From: Pseudomonas synxantha
GTDB taxonomy: Bacteria; Pseudomonadota; Gammaproteobacteria; Pseudomonadales; Pseudomonadaceae
Direction: 5' to 3'
Assembly: GCF_900105675.1 (NCBI RefSeq)
Contig: NZ_LT629786.1
Span: 4,402,001 to 4,466,000 of the forward strand
DNA: 64,000 nt
Each line of letters opens with the position of its first letter. The stretch's first letter is position 1. The notes under the pieces were generated by a model. It had not been told where the DNA came from. It saw only the letters and a list, made by a program, of their open reading frames with translations, and did no database searches. This document shows, piece after piece, positions 15,588 to 25,057 of the stretch. The position numbers were made by a program, and so were the translations under genes.

Positions 15588-18500
15588 ACGGCAGCCGTTC
15601 ACCCTCGGCCTGGTGTGTTGATCACCCGGTCGCTACCTTGCTGCTGACCTTCGCCTTGGTATTGTTGGGGATGATTGCCTTCCCGCGCCTGGCTGTCGCG
15701 CCACTGCCGGAAGCGGAATTCCCGACGATCCAGGTTACCGCGCAACTGCCCGGCGCCAGCCCGGATACCATGGCTTCATCGGTGGCCACGCCCCTGGAGG
15801 TGCAATTCAGTGCCATCCCCGGCATGACCCAGATGACTTCCAGCAGCGCCCTGGGGTCCAGCCAGCTGACCCTGCAATTCACCCTGGAAAAAAGCATCGA
15901 CACCGCCGCCCAGGAGGTCCAGGCCGCAATCAACACCGCATCGGGCAAGTTGCCCAGCGATATGCCGAGTTTGCCGACCTGGCGAAAAGTCAACCCGGCG
16001 GACAGCCCGGTGCTGATCCTCAGTGTCAGCTCAGATAGCATGCCCAGCACCGAGCTGAGCGACTATGTGGAAACCCTGCTGGCGCGCCAGATCAGCCAGA
16101 TCGACGGCGTCGGCCAGATCAACATCACCGGTCAGCAGCGTCCGGCGATTCGCGTGCAGGCATCCCCTGACAAGCTCGCGGCCATCGGCCTGACCCTCGC
16201 CGATATCCGCCTGGCCATCCAGCAATCGAGCCTGAACCTGGCCAAGGGCGCGATCTATGGTGAGAACAGCGTGTCGACCCTGTCGACCAACGACCAACTG
16301 TTTCACCCGGAGGAATACGGTCAGCTGATCGTTTCCTACAAGGACGGCGCGCCGGTGCAACTGCGTGATATCGCCAAAGTCGTCAATGGTTCAGAAAACG
16401 CTTACGTGCAAGCCTGGTCCGGCGATACCCCGGGTGTGAACCTGGTGATTTCACGCCAGCCCGGCGCCAACATCGTCGAGACCGTCGACCGCATTCAAGC
16501 CGAACTGCCGCGCCTGCAAGGCATGTTGCCGGCCTCGGTGCAGGTGAGTGTATTGACCGACCGCACCAAAACCATCCGCGCCTCATTGCATGAAGTGGAA
16601 ATGACCCTGCTGATCGCTATCCTGCTGGTGGTGGCGGTCATGGCGCTGTTCCTGCGCCAGCTGTCGGCGACGCTGATTGTGTCGGCTGTGCTTGGCGTAT
16701 CGCTGGTGGCCAGTTTCGCCCTGATGTACCTGATGGGGTTCAGCCTGAATAACCTGACCCTGGTGGCCATCGTGATTGCCGTGGGCTTTGTGGTCGACGA
16801 TGCGATTGTGGTGGTGGAGAACATTCACCGGCACCTGGAGGCGGGCCTGGGCAAGCGCGAAGCCGCGATCAAGGGTTCCGGCGAGATTGGCTTTACCGTG
16901 GTGTCCATCAGCTTCTCGCTGGTGGCGGCGTTTATTCCGCTGCTCTTCATGGGCGGCGTGGTCGGACGGCTGTTCAAGGAGTTCGCGCTGACAGCCACCT
17001 CGACCATCCTGATTTCGGTGGTGGTTTCGCTGACTTTGGCACCGACATTGGCGGCCCTGTTCATGCGTGCACCCACCCATCACGCCCACGCCAAGCCCAC
17101 CTTCAGCGAACGCCTGCTGGCCGGCTATGCACGCAACCTGCGCCGTGCGCTGGCGCATCAACGCAGCATGGCCGCGATCTTCGTGGTGACCCTGGCCCTG
17201 GCCGTGGTCGGCTACGTGTTTATCCCCAAGGGCTTCTTCCCGGTCCAGGACACGGGCTTTGTGCTCGGCACCAGCGAGGCGGCGGCCGATGTGTCGTACC
17301 CGGACATGGTCGCCAAGCACAAGGCACTGGCCGAGATCGTCAAGGCCGACCCGGCAGTGCAAGCCTTCTCCCACTCAGTGGGCGTCACCGGCAGCAACCA
17401 GACCATCGCCAACGGGCGCTTCTGGATTGCCTTGAAAGACCGCGGTGACCGTGACGTATCCGCCAGCCAGTTCATCGATCGCCTGCGCCCACAACTGGCC
17501 AAGGTGCCGGGTATCGTGCTGTACCTGCGCGCTGGCCAGGACATCAACCTGAGCTCCGGACCCAGCCGCGCCCAGTACCAGTATGTGCTCAAGAGCAATG
17601 ACGGCCCGACGCTGAACACCTGGACCCAACGCCTCACCGAAAAACTGCGCGCCAACCCGGCGTTTCGCGACCTGTCCAATGATCTGCAACTGGGCGGCAG
17701 CATCACCCACATCAGTATCGACCGCCAGGCCGCTGCCCGCTTCGGCCTGACCGCCACCGATGTCGACCAGGCGCTGTACGACGCCTTCGGCCAGCGCCAG
17801 ATCAACGAGTTCCAGACCGAGATCAACCAATACCAAGTGATACTCGAACTGGACAGCCAACAGCGCGGCAAGGCCGAAAGCCTCAATTACTTTTACCTGC
17901 GCTCGCCGCTGACCAACGAGATGGTGCCGTTGTCGGCGCTGGCCAGGGTCGACCCGCCCAGCGTGGGGCCGCTGTCCATCAGCCATGACGGCATGTTCCC
18001 CGCCGCCAACCTGTCGTTCAACCTGGCGCCCGGCGTGGCCCTGGGCGATGCCGTGATCATGCTCAACCAGGCCAAGAACGACATCGGCATGCCGAGTACC
18101 CTGATCGGCAACTTCCAGGGCGCGACCCAGGCATTCCAGAGTTCGCTGGCCAGCCAGCCGTGGCTGATCCTTGCGGCGCTGGTGGCGGTCTACATTATCC
18201 TGGGTGTGCTGTACGAGAGTTTCGTGCATCCGCTGACGATCATTTCCACCCTCCCCTCGGCAGGCCTCGGTGCGCTGGTCATGCTGTGGCTGCTGGGCCA
18301 GGATTTTTCAATCATGGCCTTGATCGGCCTGGTATTGCTGATCGGCATTGTGAAGAAGAACGGCATCCTGATGATCGACTTTGCCCTGGAAGCCCAACGC
18401 GTACGCGGGTTGTCGCCGCAGGATGCGATTTATGAAGCCTGCGTCACGCGGTTCCGCCCAATCATCATGACCACCCTCGCCGCCTTGCTTGGCGCAGTGC

Positions 18501-18679
18501 CGTTGATGCTGGGCTCGGGGCCGGGTGCGGAACTGCGTCAGCCGTTGGGCATCGCGGTAGTCGGTGGCTTGCTGGTGAGCCAGGCACTGACGCTGTTCAC
18601 TACGCCGGTCATATACTTGTACCTTGAACGGTTTTTCCACAGGCCCAAACCAGCGCTGGCGCTGGGGACCACACACTGA
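15584..18679 (+). CDS. RND efflux permease (HAE-1 type)
   Basis: Inner-membrane proton antiporter of 1031 residues, full RND length, with 12 expected helices and two large periplasmic loops. The helix 1 region is HPVATLLLTFALVLLGMIAFP. The proton-relay acidic pair is in AVGFVVDDAIVVVEN (helix 4, near residue 408). The family's GIVKKNGILMIDFALE lies near residue 922. It is coupled to the adaptor gene by a 4-base overlap and followed 7 bases later by a metal-type response regulator gene. No outer-membrane channel is encoded next to it, so it must borrow one. Confidence 0.95.
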   Translation: MNGSRSPSAWCVDHPVATLLLTFALVLLGMIAFPRLAVAPLPEAEFPTIQVTAQLPGASPDTMASSVATPLEVQFSAIPGMTQMTSSSALGSSQLTLQFTLEKSIDTAAQEVQAAINTASGKLPSDMPSLPTWRKVNPADSPVLILSVSSDSMPSTELSDYVETLLARQISQIDGVGQINITGQQRPAIRVQASPDKLAAIGLTLADIRLAIQQSSLNLAKGAIYGENSVSTLSTNDQLFHPEEYGQLIVSYKDGAPVQLRDIAKVVNGSENAYVQAWSGDTPGVNLVISRQPGANIVETVDRIQAELPRLQGMLPASVQVSVLTDRTKTIRASLHEVEMTLLIAILLVVAVMALFLRQLSATLIVSAVLGVSLVASFALMYLMGFSLNNLTLVAIVIAVGFVVDDAIVVVENIHRHLEAGLGKREAAIKGSGEIGFTVVSISFSLVAAFIPLLFMGGVVGRLFKEFALTATSTILISVVVSLTLAPTLAALFMRAPTHHAHAKPTFSERLLAGYARNLRRALAHQRSMAAIFVVTLALAVVGYVFIPKGFFPVQDTGFVLGTSEAAADVSYPDMVAKHKALAEIVKADPAVQAFSHSVGVTGSNQTIANGRFWIALKDRGDRDVSASQFIDRLRPQLAKVPGIVLYLRAGQDINLSSGPSRAQYQYVLKSNDGPTLNTWTQRLTEKLRANPAFRDLSNDLQLGGSITHISIDRQAAARFGLTATDVDQALYDAFGQRQINEFQTEINQYQVILELDSQQRGKAESLNYFYLRSPLTNEMVPLSALARVDPPSVGPLSISHDGMFPAANLSFNLAPGVALGDAVIMLNQAKNDIGMPSTLIGNFQGATQAFQSSLASQPWLILAALVAVYIILGVLYESFVHPLTIISTLPSAGLGALVMLWLLGQDFSIMALIGLVLLIGIVKKNGILMIDFALEAQRVRGLSPQDAIYEACVTRFRPIIMTTLAALLGAVPLMLGSGPGAELRQPLGIAVVGGLLVSQALTLFTTPVIYLYLERFFHRPKPALALGTTH

Positions 18680-18686
18680 GGCGGTC

Positions 18687-19364
18687 ATGCGCGTCCTGAT
18701 TATTGAAGATGAAGAGAAAACCGCGGACTACCTGCATCGCGGCCTTACGGAGCAAGGCTACACCGTCGACGTGGCGCGTGAAGGCGTCGAGGGTCTGCAC
18801 CTGGCGCTGGAAAACGATTACGCGGTGATCGTGCTCGACGTGATGCTGCCCGGCCTGGACGGCTTTGGTGTGTTGCGTGCGTTGCGCGCCCGCAAGCAGA
18901 CGCCGGTGATCATGCTCACCGCCCGCGAGCGCGTGGAAGACCGCATCCGCGGCCTGCGCGAAGGTGCCGACGATTACCTGGGCAAACCGTTTTCGTTTTT
19001 GGAACTGGTAGCGCGCCTGCAAGCCCTGACCCGCCGCAGCGGCGGCCACGAGCCAGTGCAGGTTACGGTCGCCGACTTGTGGATCGACCTGATCAGCCGC
19101 AAGGCCAGCCGCAACGGCCAACGCCTGGACCTGACCGCCAAGGAGTTCTCGCTGCTCAGCGTATTGGCGCGGCGCCAGGGTGAAATCCTGTCCAAGACCG
19201 CCATTGCCGAGATGGTCTGGGACATCAATTTCGACAGCGACGCCAACGTCGTGGAAGTGGCGATCAAGCGCCTGCGCGCCAAGCTCGACGGGCCGTTCGA
19301 ACACAAGCTGCTGCATACCATTCGTGGCATGGGTTATGTGTTGGAGAACCGTAGTGTCGGCTAA
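18687..19364 (+). CDS. Response regulator, OmpR/CusR (heavy-metal) type
   Basis: DNA-binding response regulator of 225 residues. The receiver is at residues 1-115: acidic pair in IIEDEEKT, phospho-Asp in IVLDVMLPGLDGFG, conserved Thr in MLTAR and Lys in LGKPFSF. The OmpR winged helix is at about 130-222 (LTAKEFSLLSVLARRQGEILSKTAI; VDVHIKRLRAK-like VEVAIKRLRAKLD; TIRGMGYVLE). It closely matches CusR/CopR/CzcR-type regulators. The start at 18687 gives the canonical MRVLIIEDE opening, with GAGG 5 bases upstream. It overlaps the kinase gene by 11 bases. Confidence 0.94.
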   Translation: MRVLIIEDEEKTADYLHRGLTEQGYTVDVAREGVEGLHLALENDYAVIVLDVMLPGLDGFGVLRALRARKQTPVIMLTARERVEDRIRGLREGADDYLGKPFSFLELVARLQALTRRSGGHEPVQVTVADLWIDLISRKASRNGQRLDLTAKEFSLLSVLARRQGEILSKTAIAEMVWDINFDSDANVVEVAIKRLRAKLDGPFEHKLLHTIRGMGYVLENRSVG

Positions 19365-20718
19365 TTCCATTGCCCTGCGCCTGAGCAGCATGTTCACCCT
19401 GGTGGCGTTGCTGATCTTCGTGCTCATCGGCGGCGTGCTGTATCAGCAGGTGGATCGCGGCCTGGGGTTGCTGCCCGAGGCCGAGCTGGATGCGCGCTAC
19501 AGCGTGCTGGAATCGTCGGTCAATCGCTTCGGTACGCCGGAGCATTGGGTCAAGATCAAGGCCAAGCTCAAGTTGCTGGGCGAAGAAGACAAGCGTATCC
19601 GTTTCTGGGTGGTCAGCAGTGACCCGAGCTACGAATACGGCGAGCCCGATGCGCAAATCCGCGCCTTTGCACAGGGTCCGACAGGCAAGCGCGACCTGCG
19701 CCTGCCCGGCCATGATTATCCGTTCAAGGTGCTGGTCAGCCAGTTTGCGGCCAAGGACCAGCGTCCGGCGCTGCGCTTCATGATTGCCATTGACACCGAA
19801 AACTTTCGCGCCACCCAGCACCACCTGCTGGTAGCGTTGGTCAGCCTGGCGCTGGTCGGCGTGGTGCTGGCGGCGCTGCTGGGGTTCTGGGTCGCGCGTA
19901 TCGGCCTTAAGCCCCTGGGCAAGCTCTCGGATGAGGCACAGAAACTTGCGCCACCCAAACTCTCCGGGCGCCTGCATCTGTCACCGCTGCCGCCGGAACT
20001 GAGCCAGTTCGTCAACTCGTTCAACGCCACCCTCGACCGCGTCGAACAAGCCTACTCACGCCTGGAATCCTTCAATGCCGATGTGGCCCATGAACTGCGC
20101 TCGCCGCTGACCAACCTGATCGGCCAGACCCAGGTCGCCCTCACCCGCGGGCGTTCCGCGGAGCAATACTTCGAGGTGCTGCAATCGAACCTGGAAGAGT
20201 TGGAACGGCTGCGCTCGATCATCAACGACATGCTGTTCCTCGCCAGCGCCGACCAAGGCAGCAAGGCCACCAAGCTGATCGAAAGCTCCCTGGCTGATGA
20301 GGTAGCGACGACCCTCGATTACCTGGATTTCATCCTCGAAGACGCCCAGGTTGAAGTGCGCGTGCACGGCGATGCCGTGGTGCAGATCGAAAAGGCCCAT
20401 CTGCGTCGCGCACTGATCAACCTGCTGAGCAATGCCGTGCAACACACCGCGCCGGGGCACGTGATCGACGTACACATCGAGGTGCGGGAGCAACAAGTGG
20501 TAATCGGCGTGACCAACCCCGGCGAGGCGATTGCCCGCGAGCACTTGCCGCGCCTGTTCGAACGTTTCTATCGGGTGGATGCGTCGCGTAGCAACAGCGG
20601 AGCGAATCACGGGCTGGGGCTGGCTATCGTCAAGGCGATTGCGTTGATGCATGGGGGGGATGTGTTTGTGCGTAGTGAGGACGGCGGAAACACCTTTGGC
20701 ATTACCCTGCCCGTCTAA
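19354..20718 (+). CDS. Heavy-metal-type sensor histidine kinase
   Basis: Membrane kinase of 454 residues, partner of the preceding regulator. Membrane segment 1 is at residues about 12-33 (MFTLVALLIFVLIGGVLY), the periplasmic sensor at about 34-155 and segment 2 at about 160-182, followed by HAMP. The phospho-His is in FNADVAHELRSPLTNLIGQ. N box (NLLSNAVQHT), F box (LFERFYRVD) and G box (NHGLGLAIVKAI) are present. The start is GTG at 19354 with GGAG 7 bases upstream, overlapping the regulator gene by 11 bases. The sensor resembles CusS/CopS-type domains, while the neighbouring pump looks drug-type. Confidence 0.92.
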   Translation: MSANSIALRLSSMFTLVALLIFVLIGGVLYQQVDRGLGLLPEAELDARYSVLESSVNRFGTPEHWVKIKAKLKLLGEEDKRIRFWVVSSDPSYEYGEPDAQIRAFAQGPTGKRDLRLPGHDYPFKVLVSQFAAKDQRPALRFMIAIDTENFRATQHHLLVALVSLALVGVVLAALLGFWVARIGLKPLGKLSDEAQKLAPPKLSGRLHLSPLPPELSQFVNSFNATLDRVEQAYSRLESFNADVAHELRSPLTNLIGQTQVALTRGRSAEQYFEVLQSNLEELERLRSIINDMLFLASADQGSKATKLIESSLADEVATTLDYLDFILEDAQVEVRVHGDAVVQIEKAHLRRALINLLSNAVQHTAPGHVIDVHIEVREQQVVIGVTNPGEAIAREHLPRLFERFYRVDASRSNSGANHGLGLAIVKAIALMHGGDVFVRSEDGGNTFGITLPV

Positions 20719-20739
20719 ATGTTGAGAACACTTCGGTCA

Positions 20740-20770
20740 AATGGGGGAGGGGGCTTGCTCCCTCCCACAG
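20740..20770. repeat. Collapsed REP element
   Basis: The left REP arm (GGGGGAGGGGGCTTGCTCCC) is fused directly to the terminal TCCCACAG of the opposite arm, so the loop and inner arms of a REPIN have been lost. The product is a short GC-rich hairpin just after the sensor kinase stop, which may act as a 3' end stabiliser. Confidence 0.8.
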
Positions 20771-20805
20771 TTAGATATCTATGTTCCTTCGGAAACTGTT
20801 ACGGT

Positions 20806-20834
20806 TTGGGCAATAGTTATTATCTTGTTACACT
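20806..20834 (+). promoter_or_regulatory. Sigma70-like promoter
   Basis: TTGGGC (20806-20811) and TACACT (20829-20834) are separated by 17 bases, a good match to the housekeeping pattern. Transcription would start near 20841 and run into the terminator at 20959-20987. Confidence 0.55.
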
Positions 20835-20840
20835 CTGTAT

Positions 20841-20987
20841 CGCACCGCTCGCCTGCGTTACTTTGACGCATCGATGAGCGCGACGGCAAAGGCAGCTGAC
20901 CCGCTTACCCGAATTTCCCTCGACTTTTTTCCAGGGCTCTACACTGGGAATCTGTCTTAAAGCCGCTGACTTCAGCGGCTTTTTTTT
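20841..20987 (+). ncRNA. Candidate small RNA or attenuated leader of the porin gene
   Basis: A segment of about 147 bases bounded by a sigma70-like promoter and a strong intrinsic terminator, without a convincing reading frame, so it fits a trans-acting sRNA. Alternatively it is the attenuated 5' leader of the OprD-type porin gene that follows on the same strand. I do not recognise it as a named Pseudomonas RNA. The limits are inferred from promoter and terminator positions only. Confidence 0.45.
20959..20987 (+). terminator. Rho-independent terminator
   Basis: A perfect 10-base stem (AAAGCCGCTG with CAGCGGCTTT) around an ACTT loop runs into eight T residues. It lies 70 bases before the porin start and after no coding gene on its strand within 240 bases, so it ends a separate short transcript or attenuates porin transcription. 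Confidence 0.9.
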
Positions 20988-21056
20988 GCCGTACAAAAAG
21001 GCCAGGCACACCCCCACGACACTGGCCGTTCTTGATTGACCAAAGGAGCTCCACCG

Positions 21057-22379
21057 GTGAAGAACTCGCTGACGTTCACCCCGTTATTCCTCGCAGTTGC
21101 AGCAACGATCACTCCCCTCGCCCAGGCGGCAGACACCACCCCCACCGACGGTTTCGTTGAAGGCTCCCACCTCACGATCAATACGCGCAACTACTACATG
21201 AACCGCGACCGTCGCGACATTCATACCGATGACAGCAAGGAATGGGGCCAGGGTTTTATCGGCACCTTCGAGTCCGGCTACACCCAAGGCACCGTCGGCT
21301 TCGGCCTGGACCTCAATGCGATGCTCGGCCTCAAGCTCGACGGTGGTGGCGGCACCGATGGCTCCAGCATCCTTCCCTACGGCAGTGGCAACGGCAAGGC
21401 ACCCGGATCGTTCTCTACCGCCGGCGGCACCTTGAAAATACGTGCCTTCGATACCGAACTGAAAGCCGGCGACCTGTTCCTCAACAACCCGGTGATCGCT
21501 GGCGGCATGACGCGCATGCTGCCCCAGACCTTCCGTGGTGTGAGCCTGACCAACCACAGCTTCGACGGTTGGATGATCGAGGGCGGCCAGGCCAGCTTCA
21601 CCAAGCTCTACAACCAGAGCGGCCACCGGCGCATCGGCACCAGTTATGGCGCCTTGCCCACCAACGCCGACAGCCAGCACCTGGACTGGGCCGGCGTATC
21701 GTTCAGCGGTATCACGGGGCTGACCAGCAACCTGTACGCCTCCGAACTCAAGGACGTATGGCACCAGTACTACTACGACCTCGAATACACCTATGCTCTC
21801 AACGACCTGGTCAGCCTGACCCCCGGCTTGCACTACTACCACACCCAGGACACCGGCCAATCGTTGCTGGGGGATATCGACAGCAATACCTACAGCCTGC
21901 ATTTCACCGTCGGCGTGGGCAACCACAGCGTCACGGCCACCTACCAGCGGGTCAACGGCAACACCCCGTTCGACTACATCGCCCAGGGCGACAGCATTTA
22001 CCTGGATAACTCCCAGCAGTACTCGGACTTCAACGGCCCCAACGAGCGCTCATGGAAGCTCAAATACGCCTACGACTTCGCCGGCCTCGGTGTGCCTGGC
22101 CTGACGTCCGCTGTGTCCTACATCAGCGGCAAGACCGACCTGACCAAGGTCGACCCCAACAGCCGCGGCTACAGCAGCTGGTACAGCGCCGATGGCAAAG
22201 ATGCCAAGCACTGGGAACGGGATATCGATGTGAAATATGTAGTGCAAGGCGGCAAGGCCAAGGACCTGTCGGTGCGCCTGCAATGGGCGACCAATCGAGG
22301 CAGCAATGGCTATTCGGCAGTGGATCGGGACGTGGATGAGTACCGCGTGATTGTGGACTACCCCATCAACGTCTTCTGA
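21057..22379 (+). CDS. OprD family outer membrane porin
   Basis: Substrate-specific porin of 440 residues forming an outer-membrane barrel for small nutrients such as amino acids or organic acids. A signal peptide ends near PLAQAADT. The mature part starts with the OprD pattern [23 protein letters not shown] and has alternating amphipathic strands, [17 protein letters not shown], and a C-terminal strand ending in [10 protein letters not shown] with the terminal Phe needed for barrel assembly. The start is GTG at 21057 with AAGGAG at 21042-21047. The subfamily (OccD or OccK) and substrate cannot be settled by eye. Confidence 0.93.
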   Translation: MKNSLTFTPLFLAVAATITPLAQAADTTPTDGFVEGSHLTINTRNYYMNRDRRDIHTDDSKEWGQGFIGTFESGYTQGTVGFGLDLNAMLGLKLDGGGGTDGSSILPYGSGNGKAPGSFSTAGGTLKIRAFDTELKAGDLFLNNPVIAGGMTRMLPQTFRGVSLTNHSFDGWMIEGGQASFTKLYNQSGHRRIGTSYGALPTNADSQHLDWAGVSFSGITGLTSNLYASELKDVWHQYYYDLEYTYALNDLVSLTPGLHYYHTQDTGQSLLGDIDSNTYSLHFTVGVGNHSVTATYQRVNGNTPFDYIAQGDSIYLDNSQQYSDFNGPNERSWKLKYAYDFAGLGVPGLTSAVSYISGKTDLTKVDPNSRGYSSWYSADGKDAKHWERDIDVKYVVQGGKAKDLSVRLQWATNRGSNGYSAVDRDVDEYRVIVDYPINVF

Positions 22380-22390
22380 CAGCGTTCCTG

Positions 22391-22415
22391 ATGTGGGGGC
22401 TTGCTCCCACATTTT
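22391..22415. repeat. Short REP-derived hairpin
   Basis: ATGTGGG and CCCACAT flank GGCTTGCT and are followed by TTTT. It is a minimal relic of a REPIN just after the porin stop; with its T run it may work as a weak terminator for the porin message. Confidence 0.7.
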
Positions 22416-22450
22416 GGTTCTGCGACCTATTCCAGAGTTACTACTAAGCT

Positions 22451-23971
22451 ATGGGCATCCCCAAAGCAGAAGTGCGTCCGATGAGCCCAAGCCTTACCCG
22501 TCCTGACCGCCGCCCGGAGCGCTTGCTGATCCTGGGCAGTACGCTGACAGTGTTGCTGATCGTGGGGATCGTCACCGCGCTGCTGATTCGGGAACAGGCC
22601 AATACCTTGCAGACGGCCAAGCGCACCGCCAATACCATCACTCAATTGATCGATGCCGACGTGCTGCGCAACGTGGAGCTCTACGACATGGCCCTCAAAG
22701 GCCTGATCGCCGCCACCGAGCGCACTGACCTGCAAGACGTTTCAGCGAGCATCCGCCATCTGGTGCTGTTCGATCGCTCGGCGGCGGCGCCGTACAAGGG
22801 CGATATCCTGCTGCTGGGCCCGAACGGCGAGGTGATTGCCGATTCGTCCCTGCTCACACCCAAGCTGGGTAACTTCTCTGATCGGGATTATTTTCAGGTG
22901 CACCGCGAAAATCCGGACGCGGGGTTATATATCAGCCGTCCATTCATGGCCCGCTGTGTGTGCGATGACCCATGGCGCATCGCGTTCAGCCGCCGCGTTT
23001 CGTCGCCGGACGGGCGCTTCCTGGGCGTCGCCGCCGCCTCCATGCGCCTGTCGTACTTCCACCAGTTGTTCAGCAGCCTGAACATCGGCAGCAACAGCAC
23101 CATCAACCTGCTCAACCACCAAGGCATCCTGTTGGCCCAAGAACCTTTGCTGGAAGCAGGCATGCTCGACAAGGACCTGAGCCAGCGCCCCAATGTGGCA
23201 CGCATGCTGCGCGAGCGCGATGGCAGCTTCCAGAGTATCTCCAGTGTCGATCACCAGGCGCGGGTGTACAGTTTCTCCAGTGTGGGCAACCTGCCGCTGA
23301 TTGTCGCGGTGGCCCTGTCCAGCAACGAGATATTTGCGCCATGGCGGCGTGCGGCGTGGCTGGTGAGCATCGCCACAGGCGTGCTGTGCGTAGGTCTGTT
23401 GTGGCTGACCTGGGCGCTGTGCATGGAGCTGCGCCGTCGTCATCGCGCTGAACAGGTACTGTCAGAATTGGCAGCCACTGATGCCCTCACCGGCCTGGCC
23501 AATCGCCGTACCCTTGACGAGCGCCTGCGCCTGGAATGGAACCGGGCACAGCGCTCGACCGAGCCCTTGACCGTGTTGATGATCGATGTAGACCACTTCA
23601 AGGCTTTCAACGACCGCCATGGTCACCAGGGTGGCGATGACGCGTTGCGCGCGGTGGCGCAGGTGATCGACAGCAATATCCGCCGTCCGGCCGACCTGGC
23701 AGCACGCTATGGCGGTGAAGAGTTTGCCGTGGTGCTGCCCCATACCGACGCCAAGGGCGCCTGGGTGATCGCCGAGCGCATCCGCATCAGCGTCGAGCGT
23801 TTGCCACGGGTGGCTGGGGATAAACAGCCGGTTACCGTGAGCATCGGCATGAGTACCTGGCAGAACCGTAGCGGTATGTCCCTTGAGAGTGTGCTGCTCA
23901 AGGCCGACCAGGCGTTGTATGAGGCCAAGCACACGGGGCGCAATCGGATTGTGGATGCCGCGCCCCTATAA
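22451..23971 (+). CDS. Cache-domain diguanylate cyclase
   Basis: Membrane enzyme of 506 residues making cyclic-di-GMP from two GTP. Membrane segment 1 is at about residues 25-48. The periplasmic PDC/dCache-like sensor (about 50-295) contains DRDYFQVHRENPDAGLYISRPF. Segment 2 is near 300-322. The GGDEF domain (about 345-500) has an intact active site RYGGEEF and, five residues before it, RPAD, which fits the RxxD inhibitory site, so product inhibition is expected. An ATG at 22481 with AGAAG upstream is an alternative start. It converges on lpxC across a shared terminator. The signal sensed is unknown. Confidence 0.93.
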   Translation: MGIPKAEVRPMSPSLTRPDRRPERLLILGSTLTVLLIVGIVTALLIREQANTLQTAKRTANTITQLIDADVLRNVELYDMALKGLIAATERTDLQDVSASIRHLVLFDRSAAAPYKGDILLLGPNGEVIADSSLLTPKLGNFSDRDYFQVHRENPDAGLYISRPFMARCVCDDPWRIAFSRRVSSPDGRFLGVAAASMRLSYFHQLFSSLNIGSNSTINLLNHQGILLAQEPLLEAGMLDKDLSQRPNVARMLRERDGSFQSISSVDHQARVYSFSSVGNLPLIVAVALSSNEIFAPWRRAAWLVSIATGVLCVGLLWLTWALCMELRRRHRAEQVLSELAATDALTGLANRRTLDERLRLEWNRAQRSTEPLTVLMIDVDHFKAFNDRHGHQGGDDALRAVAQVIDSNIRRPADLAARYGGEEFAVVLPHTDAKGAWVIAERIRISVERLPRVAGDKQPVTVSIGMSTWQNRSGMSLESVLLKADQALYEAKHTGRNRIVDAAPL

Positions 23972-23980
23972 ACAAGGCAT

Positions 23981-24008
23981 AAAAAAAGGCCACCCGAAGG
24001 CAGCCTTT
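23981..24008 (-). terminator. Intrinsic terminator of the lpxC end of the dcw cluster
   Basis: Read on the minus strand, AAAGGCTGCC pairs with GGTGGCCTTT around a TTCG tetraloop (two G-T wobbles) and runs into seven T residues, 26 bases after the lpxC stop. On the plus strand the stem has mismatches and no T run, so it mainly ends the minus-strand transcript. Confidence 0.85.
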
Positions 24009-24033
24009 AAAACTAAAGAAAGAGAGTTGTTAC

Positions 24034-24981
<948 letters not shown>

Positions 24982-25057
24982 TCAACAAAGGCTGGCGATA
25001 ATAGCAGACCAGACCTTTGCTGAACACCAATCACCTTCATAGCCCTGATACATTCCA

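Larger units (their letters stand above)
20719..21056. other. Intergenic region of 338 bases before the porin gene
   Basis: Contents in order: a collapsed REP hairpin (20740-20770), a sigma70-like promoter (20806-20834), a candidate untranslated RNA ending at an intrinsic terminator (20959-20987), then about 55 bases leading to the porin ribosome site AAGGAG at 21042-21047. No credible open reading frame is present. Confidence 0.8.
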
